64,000 nt of DNA, taken from NCBI GenBank assembly GCA_009363875.1, contig CM018680.1, forward strand, positions 12,531,625 through 12,595,624, written 5' to 3'. Positions 24,284 to 37,272 of this stretch are shown here, piece by piece. The notes beneath the pieces were generated by a model. That model did not search any database. It worked only from the letters and a program-made list of their open reading frames with translations, and was not told the DNA's origin. The stretch's first letter is position 1, and the number at the start of each line of letters is the position of its first letter. Origin of the DNA: Mikania micrantha (Eukaryota; Streptophyta; Magnoliopsida; Asterales; Asteraceae). Made by a program: the position numbers and the translations under genes.

Positions 24284-25137
24284 TATAACATGATTACTGA
24301 TATATTTGTCCAATCTTAAACCTGACTTTACATAACTTCTAAACAAGCTTTATGATCACTCATGTTTTCTGATTGAGTTACCAATTTCATTTTACCAGTT
24401 AAAGATCAAAATCAGTTTACAACTCATTTGAGCACATCTTAATATCTGTCATCATAAATTCTATAAGATTTCAATTTTATTATCTTTTTGTATTTTTCTT
24501 GTTCTATCCAAATGGACGGCTTCAGCTAGGTTCATCCCAGCAATATGGCACGTGTATGGAATCGAACTTATTTTGTTAATGTATTTCTGAAGCTTAATTC
24601 CAGCTTGTTTTTATTTTTCTTCAAGCTTAATACCAGCTTGTTTTTATTTTACTTCAAGCTTAATACCAGCTTGTTTTTGTCTGAAACCTCATTTGATTGT
24701 ATGATGACCGGTGTATGCTTGATTTGAATGAAAAATTATTTCTCACTCAATTGGTTTGCTGAAACAGATCCCACAAATCAAACTTTCTAAGTCATCACAA
24801 ATTGTCTATTCATTTTGTAAAATCGGCCTATCTGTGCATCGCATCATAATTCTCATGTGTTTTTAGCTTTCACATTCACCTCAGCTTCTATGACATGATA
24901 GACTAATATATTACTCTATCAAAAAAGACTTTCTCATTTTTACTAATTTTTCCAATGTTTTTGGATTTTTCAAAATTTTTTAATGTTTTTGGTTTTTCAC
25001 ATAGCATACTTTTTCTCCCCCTAAAAACCTAAAACAGAAAATCTTTTTGTATTTTTGATTAGAGTAATGAAAGAACATGAATATTAAATTAAAGAAAGAA
25101 ATGAAACAAAAACAAAAATGACTAAGGAACTCGATGA
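24284..25137 (-). other. post-pol non-coding region of element C
   Basis: Minus strand, after RNase H: a purine tract TTTAGGGGGAGAAAAAG at about 25012-25028 with A-rich blocks, then unassigned AT-rich sequence. No gene is visible. The element continues on the far side of the solo LTR at 21405. Confidence 0.6.
24591..24690 (+). repeat. 33-bp tandem repeat, three copies
   Basis: Copies start at 24591, 24624 and 24657, each with AGCTTAATACCAGCTTG plus a T-rich tail. It lies in the post-pol region of element C. The short open frame across it is only the repeat read through. Confidence 0.85.
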
Positions 25138-26660
25138 TCATTTGTTAGATTCAGATGAAGGTAGGATTTCATCCTTTTGGAAAACACCATTAGCCGATAA
25201 CAGATATAAAAATCTGTGTTTATCAAAAGCTTTTGTGAAAAGATCGGCTTTCTGGTGATCGGTGTGAATTTTAACAACATCGATTAATTTCTTTTCAAAA
25301 CAATCACGTATGAAGTGATATTTTATGTCGATGTGTTTTGTTTTCGAGTGCTGAACAGGATTTTTAGTGACAGCTATGGCAGCAGTGTTATCAACATATA
25401 TAGGAGTGTTAGATAAATGTAACCCATAGTCCCTGACAGATGATCTGTGAACAGCAACTAGCAGCAGCAATATATTCAGCTTCACAGGTCGAAGAAGACA
25501 CCGACGTCTGCTTCTTGCACTGCCAGGTAACTAATCGGGTTCCAAAAAACTGACATCCAGCAGATGTTGACTTGAAGTCTCTTTTGCAGCCACCATAATC
25601 GGAGTCACTATATGCAGTAAGCTCAAAATTATCATCATTAGGGTACCATAAACCAAGATTAGGAGTACCCTTTAGATAACGCATAATCCTTTTCACAGCA
25701 ATCAGATGAGACACTCTTGGTTTTGATTGATAACGTGCACACAAGCATGTGGCAAACATGATGTCTGGCCGAGAAGCAGTAAGATACATCAGAGATCCAA
25801 TCATTCCTCGGTACAGAGTGGCATCGATTAACTCCCCCTTTTCATCTGGTGTAATCCCGTGATTAACAGCCAGTGGGGTACCAGCAGGTTTCGCATCTAA
25901 CATACTGATCCGACTCAGTATGTCACCAACATATTTGGTCTGATGAATAAAGATTCCTGCCTCAGACTGATCCACCTGTAATCCCAGAAAAAATTTCATC
26001 TCTCCCATTGAGCTCATCTCGAACTTCTCTTTCATAACTTTCTCAAAATCCTTGCACAGACCATCATTTGTTGAACCAAAGATGATGTCGTCCACATAAA
26101 CTTGTACCAAGAGTAAATCACCATCCTTTTCTCGAATAAACAATGTACAGTCAATGACACCTCTTCTGAACCCGTTGTTCAAAAGGTGAGTAGACAGTGT
26201 CATACCATGCTCGCGGCGCTTGATGCAATCCATATAAAGCCTTGTCTAGCTTGTAGACTTGGTCTCGATGCAATGGATCCTCAAACCAGGGAGGTTGACT
26301 GACATACATTGTTTAATTAATCACACCATGAAGGAATACACTCTTGACATCCATTTGATAATCTTTAAACTTTTTAAAGGATGCATATGCCAAGAAAATA
26401 TGAATTGCTTCAAGTCAAGAAACCGGTGCAAAAACTTCATTATAATCCAATCCTTCAACTTGTCTAAATCCTTGAACAACCAGACGTGCCTTGTTTTGCA
26501 CATTGATCCCGTGATCATCCTTCTTGCAACGAAGAACCCACCTGGTGCCTATGACTTTCACACCTTTTGGTCTGTCAACAAGTTGCCAGACCCCTAACTT
26601 TTTGAATTGCAGGAGTTCTTCTTGCATGGCGTCAACCCATGATTCTTCCTTCAAGGCTTC
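25138..26660 (-). pseudogene. copia reverse transcriptase-RNase H of element C (broken)
   Basis: Read on the minus strand. It starts with EESWVDAMQEELLQF, GTRWVLRCKKDD and EVFAPVS, where a stop falls at 26415. A frame change near 26230 lies in the LYGLHQ region. Intact YVDD is at 26087-26098. GMIGSLMYLTASRPD, ARYQSKP and SDSDYGGCK are in one frame down to 25409. An indel near 25440 then shifts the RNase H tail (VDNTAAIAVTKN, SKTKHIDIKYHF) into another frame that ends at 25138. Typical copia domains, not translatable as one protein. Confidence 0.92.
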
Positions 26661-28355
26661 AGTAACAGTACGTGGTTCAACTTGAGAGATAAAACAGGAA
26701 TGAGCACAAAAGCTTACATTTGCAAAGTCAAGAATATTTGCAAGTCCCCCTGAAGAAAGTTGATTTCTGGTCTTAACCCCATCTAATGGACTTCCAATAA
26801 TGTTTTCTTGAGGATGAATTTGATTAATTCTTCCAATAGGATGAGCGGAAACTTCAACCTATGGAACAAGACTGTTCAGATTCAGGTCCTCAAGACCTGG
26901 CACAAGATTGTCAACAGTTGGTTCAGGGGCAGCTAGAGGAACTGGGTTGTCGTCTGTGTCTGAGCTGTCATCATGTATCTGTATGGTGGGAGGTGAATTG
27001 GATGAAGGTTGCATTGGTTCATCAGGTGCATTTTGTGCATCATACATCATCTGAATAACAACATCTTCATCAGTATACATGGGAGACATATTGAAGGAGT
27101 CAAATAAATCAGAATAGTTGAACATCCAATCAGGACCCTTCCCAGGTGGGGGCATAGAATATCTCTGAACATCAACATGGTACCACTCTTCCACATTTTG
27201 AGTTGATATGTTATAAACTCTTTTATTTGGAGTGCTATACCCAAGAAAATGCCCTTCTTCCACCTTCTCATTAAACTTGCCTTGCTGCTGTTTCTTAAGC
27301 ATAGTGCATGGTGCACCAAATGGCTCAAGATACTTAAGATTTGGCTTTCTGTTATGGAGCAATTCAAAGCAAGTCTTCCCATGTCTCTTCACTATCAACA
27401 CCCAATTCAGAGTGTAACAAGCGTTAGCTACAGCTCATTCCAGAATTGAACTGGAAGAGATGAATCAGCAAGCATAGCCCTAGCAGCCTCAATCAGAGTC
27501 CTGTTCTTTCGCTCAGCAACACCATTCATTTGAGGGACATATGGAGCACTAAATTGTTGAACAATACCCCGTTCATTACAAAAATTCTCCATGTTGTGGT
27601 TTTTGAACTCTGTCACATTGTCGGTTCTGAGTATACAAATCTTGAGCTTATGAAGAGATTCAAGTTTGGTAACCAACACTTGAATGCAGTCAAACGTTTC
27701 AGATTTCTCCTTTAGAAAGAAAACCTAAGAGTATCTGGAATATTCATCAGTGATGACAAGACAATATTGATCCCCAGCTATACTCTTGTAATTAACCAGA
27801 CCAAAAAGATCCATATGGAGAAGCTCAAGTGGAACAGTGATAGAGTGATACTTCTTTGGTTTGTGAGACTGCTTGACTTGTTTTCCCTTCTTGCAGGATA
27901 CATAGACATCAGACAGCTTGAAATTCTTCAGACTACCCCTTCAACCAGATTGTTGTGTACCAGGTGATTCATCTTGCGCAGACTCAAATGACCCATCCTC
28001 TTATGCCAAAGAATTGAATCTTTCTCAGTTGCCTTTGACATAAAACATGAAGCTGTGGAGGATGTAATTGAAGCTGTGGCCATATTGAGTACATACGAGT
28101 CTTGCTTCCTAGGGGCTGACATCAAGATCCAATCTTCAGGGATGATAATACCTTGCTTTAGAATATATCATTTGGAATCATCGAAGAGAAATTTGTACTG
28201 TTTATCACAAATTTGTGATACAGAAAGAAGATTATTCTCCAATTGCTTGACATATCTGACTTTGTCAAAAGAAACTTGCCCATTCGATACAATACCCTCT
28301 CCTGTGACGAACCCACCTTTGTCACCGGCAAAATGCTACATATCCACCATGAACA
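26661..28355 (-). pseudogene. copia integrase (with pre-integrase) of element C, left copy
   Basis: Minus strand: pre-integrase SILWHKRMGHLSLRKMNHL near 28020-27960, integrase core with RTDNVTEF and NGVAERKNRTLIEAARAML (27679-27430), and C-terminal GKTCFELLHNRKPN onward to an acidic linker. A TAG at 27725-27727 replaces a core residue, and a one-base shift near 27430 ends the core frame. At 28355 the element sequence stops abruptly. Positions 27153-28355 recur at 59588-60790 with the same two lesions and no net length change. Confidence 0.9.
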
Positions 28356-28548
28356 CATACTAGACACAACGTTTTTTAAAATGGGTTTCACGAGTAATAC
28401 TCGAAACCGTTTATAACTTCTTTAGTGAACCAAGTATCAAACTGATATTAACATATACGTTTGGCTGAACCAGTTTATGGGGGTTGGATCTACTGGTTTC
28501 ATAGGACGATCCGCAAAATGCACTCTCCAAATATGTACCTATTTTTTG
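28356..28548. other. unassigned sequence at duplicated insertion junction
   Basis: Foreign sequence joined to the protease-integrase region of element C. It recurs with the junction at 58743-58935. No gene or known repeat recognised. Confidence 0.5.
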
Positions 28549-28833
28549 CAACAACAACCTTATCCAGTATATTCCCACTTTTCAGTAGGGTCTGAGGGGG
28601 AATGATAGATACAAACCTACCCCTATCCAAATTGGGATAAAAAGGCCGGTCCGAAAGAGTCCCCGGCTTAAAGCCTCACAGGAATCCTCCCATTTCTTAG
28701 GTTCCTTAAAGGTTTTGTGTTTTGCAGTTAATCGAGGGGTACTTTTTGAGAGGTTGGAGAAGATAGGAAATACAAGTGTGATCACTAGACCTAACCTATT
28801 GACTCGGGACTAAACCATCAATTGGTGGAACTA
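28549..28833 (-). mobile_element. SINE-like element (Au-type tail), copy 1
   Basis: On the minus strand the 3' end reads CAGACCCTACTGAAAAGTGG, then GGAATATACTGGATAAGG and TTGTTGTTG. This strongly resembles the conserved tail of plant Au-type SINEs (GTGGGAATACACTGGGTATG then TTG repeats). The 5' limit and pol III boxes are not clear. The copy at about 58936-59221 is nearly identical. Family call is from memory of the tail only. Confidence 0.5.
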
Positions 28834-28945
28834 CTTTTGTGTCAACGCCTGGTTTTTATACCAGTCTAATAACGTAAAGAACCTAGAATGTGTTGTATGT
28901 TTTTATGTAATTAGATGTAAAAGAATCTTAAAGAGTTGGAGGTGT

Positions 28946-29657
28946 CAACCTTGCTATCAACATACTTCCCTTTAGTTGTAGCTGTTATATTTTCACACAT
29001 AAAATACATTAGTCTCTTTGTTTCTACTTCATTATCTCAATCTTAATCTCATTTTCTCTCTCTCACTCTCTCTCTCTCCATCTTATGTCTTTCTTTTTCC
29101 AAGATTCACCTGCTGAGGACTACAGTGACATCTTCAACACACAGATCTTCATCACCCTTATCACCTACATCAGTTGACACATAATCAAAACTAGATGCCT
29201 CATCACAATTCCAATTTCTCTTTGTTACTTATTATCAGTAAATCAATTAAAATGTTCACAAAGAATTAGTAAGTCACATCGGATAGTCTAAAAGAAAATA
29301 GAAGAAAATTTTTATGAATTTTTTCAATGATTTGAATAAACCCCCCCTAAAGCAATGAATTGCAAAATTGTATATCCTAGAATCCTACAAAATTTGTATT
29401 CTAACTAAAAATATAAATATGTTTTTGATGAGAAAGATCTAAACATGAGATCATATTGTAATCATACTTCAACATTACTTATTGATTGTTAATGAGATTC
29501 ATTTAGTAGATGCACAAGCCTAGGACGATTGCCAGTATATGGATCCACTTTAAATCTTACTACTTGTGAATTTGGATTAATGAAAACCAATCACAAGACT
29601 TTATGTTCCCCACTCACTTGAACACATCCCCGCTTTGTGAACCATCAACCAACAACG
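28946..29657 (-). repeat. duplicate of copia element D 3' internal region
   Basis: It matches 37915-38635 almost base for base (712 against 721 bp), beginning at CAACCTTGCTATCAAC and ending at ACCAACAACG. In element D this segment lies just inside the 3' LTR and polypurine tract. Here the LTR is missing. It contains a (CT)n run near 29055-29080. Positions 28834-28945 show nothing recognisable. Confidence 0.85.
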
Positions 29658-31338
29658 TGAGCGCGCATACTACGAAATACCGATTCTAAGGACTCAGGTG
29701 AGTTCTCATAACCTCCTTTTAAACTGTTCTGTTTTAAACTCAGATGTGAAACATGTATACCCATTTTAAATGTTATTTTGATAACACACGGATGATACCT
29801 GTTTATCAATATGATATTCATATTATGGAATTATCATTATTTATGAATTATCAATGATTATCATATATCCGTGTAACATTGTCATTGACTACGGTCATTA
29901 ACAATGATCACATGTATTGCCACTTGGATTATCACAACTCCATGAATCATGGCCTTTAACTTCAGTTAATTGCATTGATTTCATGTATTGTCACGTGGGT
30001 TGATTCCACTCCATGGATCATGTCTTCAATTTATGTTAATTACATAAATTCCATGTATTCTCACATATACTATTTGAAAATATTGATGTTAGAGATTTGT
30101 TGAATGGTTATGTGGTTGATTATCTATGACTATCTATGAATTATTGATATATGTGATTATGTGTTTGTTTGTGTGTTTGGATTTGTGCTGGGATGTTGTG
30201 TTGGATATTCTCATAGGTACTCATGTGGATTTTCTCAAGAAACTCTAAACTTTTCTAATCGTTTTGTAAAACCATTTTAAATATAAAACTTATGATTACT
30301 CACCAACTACTTCGTATTTGACACTTTATTTTCTTACATGTTTCAGGAAATGAAGCTAAGTAGGTTGAGGAAGATGAACTCACACTTTTAGACATCATCA
30401 CATAGGACTCTTGGACTTAGGTAAAATAACTGAATTTCTGGAGATTAGAGTTTAGTTATCTTAGCTAAATCTTTTGTGTATTTGATGTAACGAATTCATG
30501 ATAGATATGATTTTTGTGTAATTAATTTGGTTGACTGAATGATATGTGATGATTTAATTCAATGGCTTCCAAGAGGTCAAATCAGAGTGTTTCAGTCGTT
30601 TGGGAAGAAGAGTGGCCGAGAGGTTGAGTGTAAGATAAGTTAAAATGAGTGTGTAGAGGTAATGATGTGTTTTGGGGTTTTAAAAAATAAAACTCTGCGA
30701 ATCTGACCCCAGGCGTATCGCCTGACGATGGTGAATGTGGCTCCGTCGTTACGCGCGGGTGTACCGGATGAGGCGCCATCTTCCTCATCCGCGCGCATCG
30801 CCTGAGATGGGTGCTTCAGGTCAGGCGTACCGCCTGGCCCATATGTAAGGCCCAATATGCCTATTTTGTTGTTCTGGGCTCATTCTCGCCCGTTTCTCGA
30901 CTGTAGAACATCGTTCGAGTGTCGTTTGGACTCTAATCGTCAATTATTAGCCATAATTGACTTGTGAAGTGTTTCAGTGCTTAAGTGTTGTGATGTTCAC
31001 CAACGTTCGTGAGACTCGTGTGTGTTTCGGTAATTTCTCAAATTATCGATGGTTGTTTGTGTTCGTGTCTTACGAAGTGTTTGCACGCTTGATTAATCCT
31101 AATCAACGTGTACTGCACCATTCAATAATTCCCCGAATTATTGTTTGTGTTGGTGTTGTGTTTGCCACACTTGGTTTCCAAAACCAATGTGCAATGTACG
31201 ATTCGATAGCCCACGAACTATCGTTTCGCAGTCGTTTGTGTTCAACTCATCTAATCAAACATAATTAAATGAAATGCAACAAGTATGAATGTGAAATGTA
31301 AGGAATGTAAGAGTCTCAATTCACCTGAAACTGCCGGG
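29658..31338. other. unresolved non-coding sequence, probably gypsy LTR material
   Basis: No gene. CAGGTGAGTTCTCAT near 29696 resembles gypsy LTR sequence at 33140. Between 30705 and 30845 there are self-complementary words CAGGCGTATCGCCTG and CAGGCGTACCGCCTG. I could not place borders. Short open frames here are fortuitous. Confidence 0.35.
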
Positions 31339-34300
31339 TGTCACACACACCCGGGCCGGCGGGAACGGATCGGGTTTCCCCGTCGGGTGGAAGGTTCCCG
31401 GGGCGCGATATAGTGAGTGATAATCAAATGATCAGATTGTTACATAGCACATGATAAATAAATGAGAAATGCTAACACATCGATGATATATAATTACAAG
31501 ATTAAATTACAATGTATCGTTCATAATTTAATCAAATAAATCTATCAAAAGAATCGATGTAACTATATCTTGTATATGTACAAGATATACAAAAGATGAT
31601 TCATTGTTCTTGTCACCAAAAGCATGCAAAGAAAATAAAGCTAGGTCTTCTAAAAGTCCACTGGCTTAATCCTTGCATGTAAGTTTCTACACCTGTTTGT
31701 CACCTAAGAAAACATGCATTTAAGCAAAGTCAACACTAGGTTGGTGAGTTCATAAGTATGTTAATTGAAAACCTTGATTCATTCACATTCACATGCACAT
31801 TCACAATGTTAAAACTGTTACTTGTATGTTGTTTGTTTCACTTGTTCTCCCAATGGCTCCTCAATAGTTATAGTCACAAGTACTATATTATCCTAGTAGT
31901 GATGCTTATATATAAGGCATATGTAAGAGAACTAAGCTCTATCCAACATCCCACCACATCACTACTAGAACTCCACACTACTTACAATACAACTATTAAT
32001 TTCCATTCCCATTCCACATGTTTGTCTCTTTGTTGATCACCTGTGATATCATGTATAGAATAATATGATGATCGTTGTAGTTATCAAACCGAAGTATTGA
32101 TAACCATTCATGTAGTAAGGATATTAGATTTACTTAATCTGTTCCTTGTATTATTCTATTGTCTGTGTGTTAACTGTTGGTCCACTTTTAATTATTAAAA
32201 GTGTTAGTTAACTGTTTGTCATTTGTTCTTCTCCTGCAGTGCATAGAGCCTAAAAGGAATCCATTGCAATCCTCACGTAATCAGATTGCAATGCATCCGA
32301 TTTACCTCTATCACCGTGTGTTCCCATTGCCTTCATCGAAACTGTTACTAGTAATATGACATGATAGAAAATAAATTCCTCAGTCCACTAGTCCACAGGT
32401 AACGATGGATGATGTACATCGATGTTGTTGTTGTCTCCATGTGGGAATGTTATCCATGTGATTAACAAAGTTGAATAAGAACTTGTCTTATTACGTTATG
32501 TTAATCATGTGTGAATGATGTTGTTATCATGAAGAAACATTATCATGATTATCATTCAATGTAATCCATATGTTCACCATGTAATCCTTAAGCCGTAGTA
32601 AGAACGAGTCTTAGTACCCTTAAGTGACGCAGGTGGTGGATACCCAATGCTCTATATACTATCACATAGTATATGTTTTTATGTTGTAACTAAGTGTTAT
32701 AAGTACTTGACTTATCACACTTAGTCAATTAGGTTGTGGAATGATATTAAGGAGAAATTTTTATCTTCTAATCATTCATGTGTTGTGCTGTGTCATTATG
32801 TTCCACTGTAGTAGTTCTCATTGTTTGTTTGTGTATGAATTGTCTCAATGTTTGCTCAGGTAGGAATAACTAAATGTTGTAATATAAAATCTTACGATCA
32901 TGTTATTCAAATGTGTTGATGATATGAAATTACATTATCATATTCATCTGAGTTTCCCTATTATCTCATGATCATACAAGCATGCATACAATGATAAGTG
33001 ATAATAAACAATTTGACATTATCTAAATCAATGTTTAAATAACATGTTAAGCAAAACTTTTAAATAAATAAAAGTAAACATGTTTCTCAGCCCCGAGAGT
33101 TTAAAATCAGTAAAGAATAAAGAAAAGGGGCATATGAACTCACCTGATGTTGGAAGTGGTTGACTTAGCTTAAAAGAAAGAATGTACGCGCTCTTTGTTG
33201 TTCTTGTAGCAGTTTTCACGTTCCTGTATTTGATTGCATGTTTTTGTAACTTATAAGTATAAGTTGTAAGGTTTTGTGCGCGTGTATGTGTTATCCCTAA
33301 CCTTGTTATCACTCTTTGGTCTCGATTCTCATTCGGCCCCGTATGGTGGTTATTTACTACCCGCACACTCATTATAATTCGTTTAATCTTAAACACATTC
33401 ACTCATTGATTAAAAATTCAACTTGATTTAATTGATTAAAAATCCTAAGTATAAACTTAGGTTTTAGTTTGAAGTTTAGCAACTCTTACGAATACATGTT
33501 TGACCTATTGCCTTTCATTTTGATCATAAGTTGTCACCTTTGTGATAATTCTAGAGTTGATATGGGATACCATGCATATTATCCTTAATATTAATTGTTC
33601 TAATATGTGTTTCTTGTTCCCATGCATATCGAGTATTACTTGGGCCGAATGATATCAATGTGGGCCTCAAATATGTCCCTTGGGCCGAACGTAGGATGTT
33701 GGGCCCTAATATTCGTATTGGTCCAAAGCAATATGGGTGGACCGTTTATGTGTATGCCAATCCATTGGGTCGACTAGTGGGTTTTGGGCCGCATTCAACA
33801 TATACTTGGGCTATGGTCATGATTTGTGGGCCAAAGGATCGATTTGGGCTATTCTACTGGCCCGATTAGATTGTTTACTAGGCCAAATAACCACTGTTGG
33901 GCCAAAACAATAATCTTGGGCCAATTATATGCGAATGGGCCGTAGATTTTGTGTGTGGGCCGAAAGAATGTTGTTGGGCCAAGGGGGTGCTATTGGGCCT
34001 GTTGGGCCTTAGTGGACCGAAATGTTGGATAATCTTGGGTCGAAGTCAAGGGTTGTGCCAAGAAAAATTGTGGGCCGAAGGTTTTGACTGGGCCGAGTGA
34101 AATGAATTTGGGCCGGTGTACTGCGGTTTCTTGGTTGGACCACTAATTGAGCCTAGTTTGTCATGCATTAACCGATCCTAGTGGTCGAACTAATCATAAT
34201 TTCAGCAACTCAGCGAAGGCTCATCAAACTGCCAAGGTTCGGCTGAAATGGGTATTGCCCCCTGAAGGTTCGGTGGTTATAGGCTCGGGGATGATAGCCT

Positions 34301-34430
34301 CAAGCAAGGTTCGTCATTATCAAATAGGTCCGGCTAACTTTAACGTGCATAGGTTCGTCGGAGATGCATGGTTCGCAAAGGTGATGGTTCGAAGGTCCCC
34401 AAAGGGTTTTGTGACAACTAGTACCCGACC
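31339..34430 (-). repeat. minus-strand gypsy LTR-like region
   Basis: The terminus TGTCACAC at 31339 and the following 90 bp are the reverse complement of the gypsy LTR end at 40570-40664 with scattered changes. The sequence after the terminus (toward 31338) is not a primer site, so this is a 3' or solo LTR. TGGGCC(GA) words fill 33600-34130, and GGTTCGG words 34220-34420. The right border is uncertain. No coding domain. Confidence 0.5.
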
Positions 34431-35470
34431 GCCCGGCAAGTCCGTACGGTATGTGTACTTGCATACAGTAACTATGTGTACATATGTGTTTGTAAACAGT
34501 CTTTGTATTAACAGAATTCTAAATACAAGAACAGTTGTACGTATTTTCGTGTAAACTTAAATACATTGAGTACAACGTACATTTGAAACATTAGTTGTGT
34601 CTATTAAGTGAAAACTTAATTACAGTTAACACAACAAATCATGAGAAACAACGGTGTTCAAACAATTATCAGAAAACAAATCGGTTGCGATCTGATGTCC
34701 ATAGATGACAGGAATCAGATGGCCGACAATTCAATGTGAAAACAAGGTGAAAACAGGGTGTTTAGTTGAGTCCGACAGTGAGGAAACACAATTTAAACAT
34801 AAACTGCAGTGTCGTTTCAGAATAACGAACTGACAGTGTGTTTGTGTGGGTGACGATTCACATAAACATATCTGTGAGTTTAACGTTCTGAAATGATGAC
34901 TGGAAAGTAGAAAACAAAAGTCGGAAAGCAAAACCATCGTCGTGTTCGTTCGAATGACGATTCGAACGAATACGCGCGATGGTGACGCGATTCGACGAAA
35001 CGAAAGCGAATTACGACGCGAAACGAAATTAATTTTAATTAAATAAAATAATAAACATTTTTACAATTTTGAAACTCATTAAATTAATTAAATTAACATT
35101 TTTATTTATTTATTATTAATTACGCGTAATTTTCCGGATACGCGACGAATTAACGAACCGAGCAACCGAAATGAACCCGGACACCACATAGGGTATAAAA
35201 ACCCTAAATGAATTCATTTTATTCATTTATCATCTTCATCTCTCTCTCTCTTCAAAATTTCCGGCCACCACCTCCCACCTCCATTAATCACCTTCAAACC
35301 ACCATAACTTTCTCGTCTCTTATCCGATTCGAGTGATTTTCGAACCCACGCGTAGCTCTTGAAGCCCTCTACTTGAAAGTACAACAGATCGGAGCTAATA
35401 ACCAGCAAAATCGAAGGTATGATGCTTGAAACACGGCTGGAAATAGGGTTTTCAGCACTTTTTTGTTCGA
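34431..35470 (+). other. gypsy LTR fragment with TATA box
   Basis: TGTGACAACTAG at about 34427-34440 resembles an LTR start. A TATA box GGGTATAAAAACCC at 35191-35204 is followed by a CT-rich 5'-UTR-like stretch (35237-35255). GTGGGTGACGATTCAC near 34847 is shared with the LTR at about 36857. It ends without a clear CA border. No coding domain recognised through 35785. Confidence 0.45.
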
Positions 35471-35785
35471 CTCACACAATCAACTGAATAAACGTCCTTC
35501 TAATTTTGATTACACGCTCTCTACCACCCTAGCTGGTATCACAAAGGCCTGTGAGTGGCCAAATGAACAGAAGATCGATGATGATGGAAGGGAAGGTGCA
35601 GGTTCACGTGTGTATGTGGTGGTGCCGAACAGTGGTGAGCAAGAACGTGGGTCACGAACCCACATCATACATCGCCGAACCATTATGCAACTGAAGGCAA
35701 CGAACCAGTTTCTGCCGAACTTCCATCATCATCATCGAACCCTAGACGAACGAACCAGCTACAGCCGAGCCTTTTTGACGACTGA

Positions 35786-36261
35786 AGAGTTATGCTGATA
35801 AACGACTAAAACCTTTAGAGTTTGAAGTGGGAGATATGGTAATACTTAAAGTGTCGCCTTGGAAGGACGTTGTGTGATTCGGGAAGAAAGGTAAGCTTGC
35901 TCCATGATATGTTGGCCCCTTTAAGATCCTTGAATGGATTGGGAAGGTTGCCTATAAGTTGGAACTTCATCCTTAACTTAGTAACGTGCAACCAACGTTT
36001 CATGTGTCCAATTTAAGGAAGTGCTTAGCTGATCAGGATCTTCAGGTACCACTCGATGACATTAGCGTCGATGATACCATGCACTTTGTTGAAAAACCAG
36101 TTGAGATAATGGATCGTGAGGTTAAAAAGCTCAAACGCAGTAGAATTCCAATTGTCAAAGTACGTTGGGAATCAAAGTGGGGTCCAGAACTCACCTGGGA
36201 ACGGGAAGATCAGTTGAAGCTTAAGTACCCACATTTATTTACTATGGTCACTCCAAGTTGA
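35786..36261 (+). pseudogene. Ty3/gypsy integrase C-terminus with chromodomain-like tail
   Basis: A frame with SYADKRLKPLEFEVGDMV, the GPFKILE...AYKLELHP segment, then VSNLRKCLADQDLQVPL, KPVEIMDREVKKLKRS and VRWESKWGPELTWERED. This is the classic C-terminal part of chromovirus-like integrase. Stops near 35875, 35905 and 35973 interrupt it, two of them TGA codons consistent with CpG decay. It ends 33 bp before the LTR at 36295, with the tract AGGGGAGAC between. The upstream pol is missing. Confidence 0.85.
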
Positions 36262-37272
36262 ATTTCGGGACGAAATTCCCTTAACTAGGGGAGACTGTAA
36301 CATCACTGTATTTCGAGTTGTCCGTACATCTGTACGATTGTACTGTTACGACCTATTATACTAATTATAATGATAATGAATTATTGGATGCATTATTTGA
36401 TGATTATCACTGTTATTGGTATACATATTTAGAACATATTATACGCGTAAACCATGGGAAGTTTAGTTGCAACCCAACTAAACAAAACCAGAGAGTTTAT
36501 CGCAGTTGAATTCACAGATTTATGGATGTTGGTATGGAATGAAAGGAATTAGGAGTTTTTTATATTTTGGTTGCTAAACATAGTCAAGTACACATGGTCA
36601 TGGTTTATCGAAATTGCGGTGGGACGGTGGCTGGGGCAGTTGCGACTGACCCCTACATATGCCCTATACATATGCATATTTCGGTCTATCACGGATGTGT
36701 CTGTGATATGGTTTACTGTTTTTTGGATTGGGAATGATAATATTAAAGTTAATAAAATAATGGAAATGATATTGGAATTGATTACGCGATTGGGAGATTA
36801 CGAACACAATTTAAACACGAATGTTAATTCAGAAATATTAACTTAATAACGTATTCGCGTGGGTGACGATTCACACGAATATAATTATTAAGAATAGTAT
36901 TCTAAATCGATATTCTAGAAATCATAAATCGAATAGAAATACTATACGAACGTCGGATTCGGAAAGGTGACGATCTTTACGAATACGTACGTAAGTAATG
37001 TGTTTCGACGAGATAAATAAATAATATTTAACAATATTAAAATAAGGATAAAAGTTTAATAACGTTTATTAGGAATCACGGCCATAAACGAAAATGAACA
37101 AATTATTTTATTTAATTAAATAATTTAACGATAGTGAACGGACTCATTTTATGAAACCAATTAACTAAAATCTCTTATTTAAAAGCGGAATCAGATTTAC
37201 GAAATAATGTTTAATTAAAATTATATTATTAAAACAAAAACCTAACTAATTAAAGGTTTTGTATTTAAATCA

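Larger units (their letters stand above)
16058..28355 (-). mobile_element. Ty1/copia Sirevirus-like element C, 3' half, inserted into ORF3 of B
   Basis: Reading leftward on the minus strand: integrase (to 26661), RT-RNase H (26660-25138), post-pol region interrupted by a solo LTR (21406-24283), ORF3 (20133-16660), purine tract, and 3' LTR ending at 16058. The bases next to the LTR are ATATT (16053-16057), the expected target duplication. At 28355 the integrase/protease sequence stops at foreign DNA. A second, 5' portion of the same family lies at 59588-64000. Confidence 0.85.

Noticed and set aside
33660..34554. Small protein genes on the plus strand
   Set aside because: They read through TGGGCC and GGTTCGG repeat fields; composition reflects the repeats.
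35463..35798. 111-codon open frame
   Set aside because: Lies in LTR/leader-like sequence before the gypsy pol tail, with no recognisable domain.
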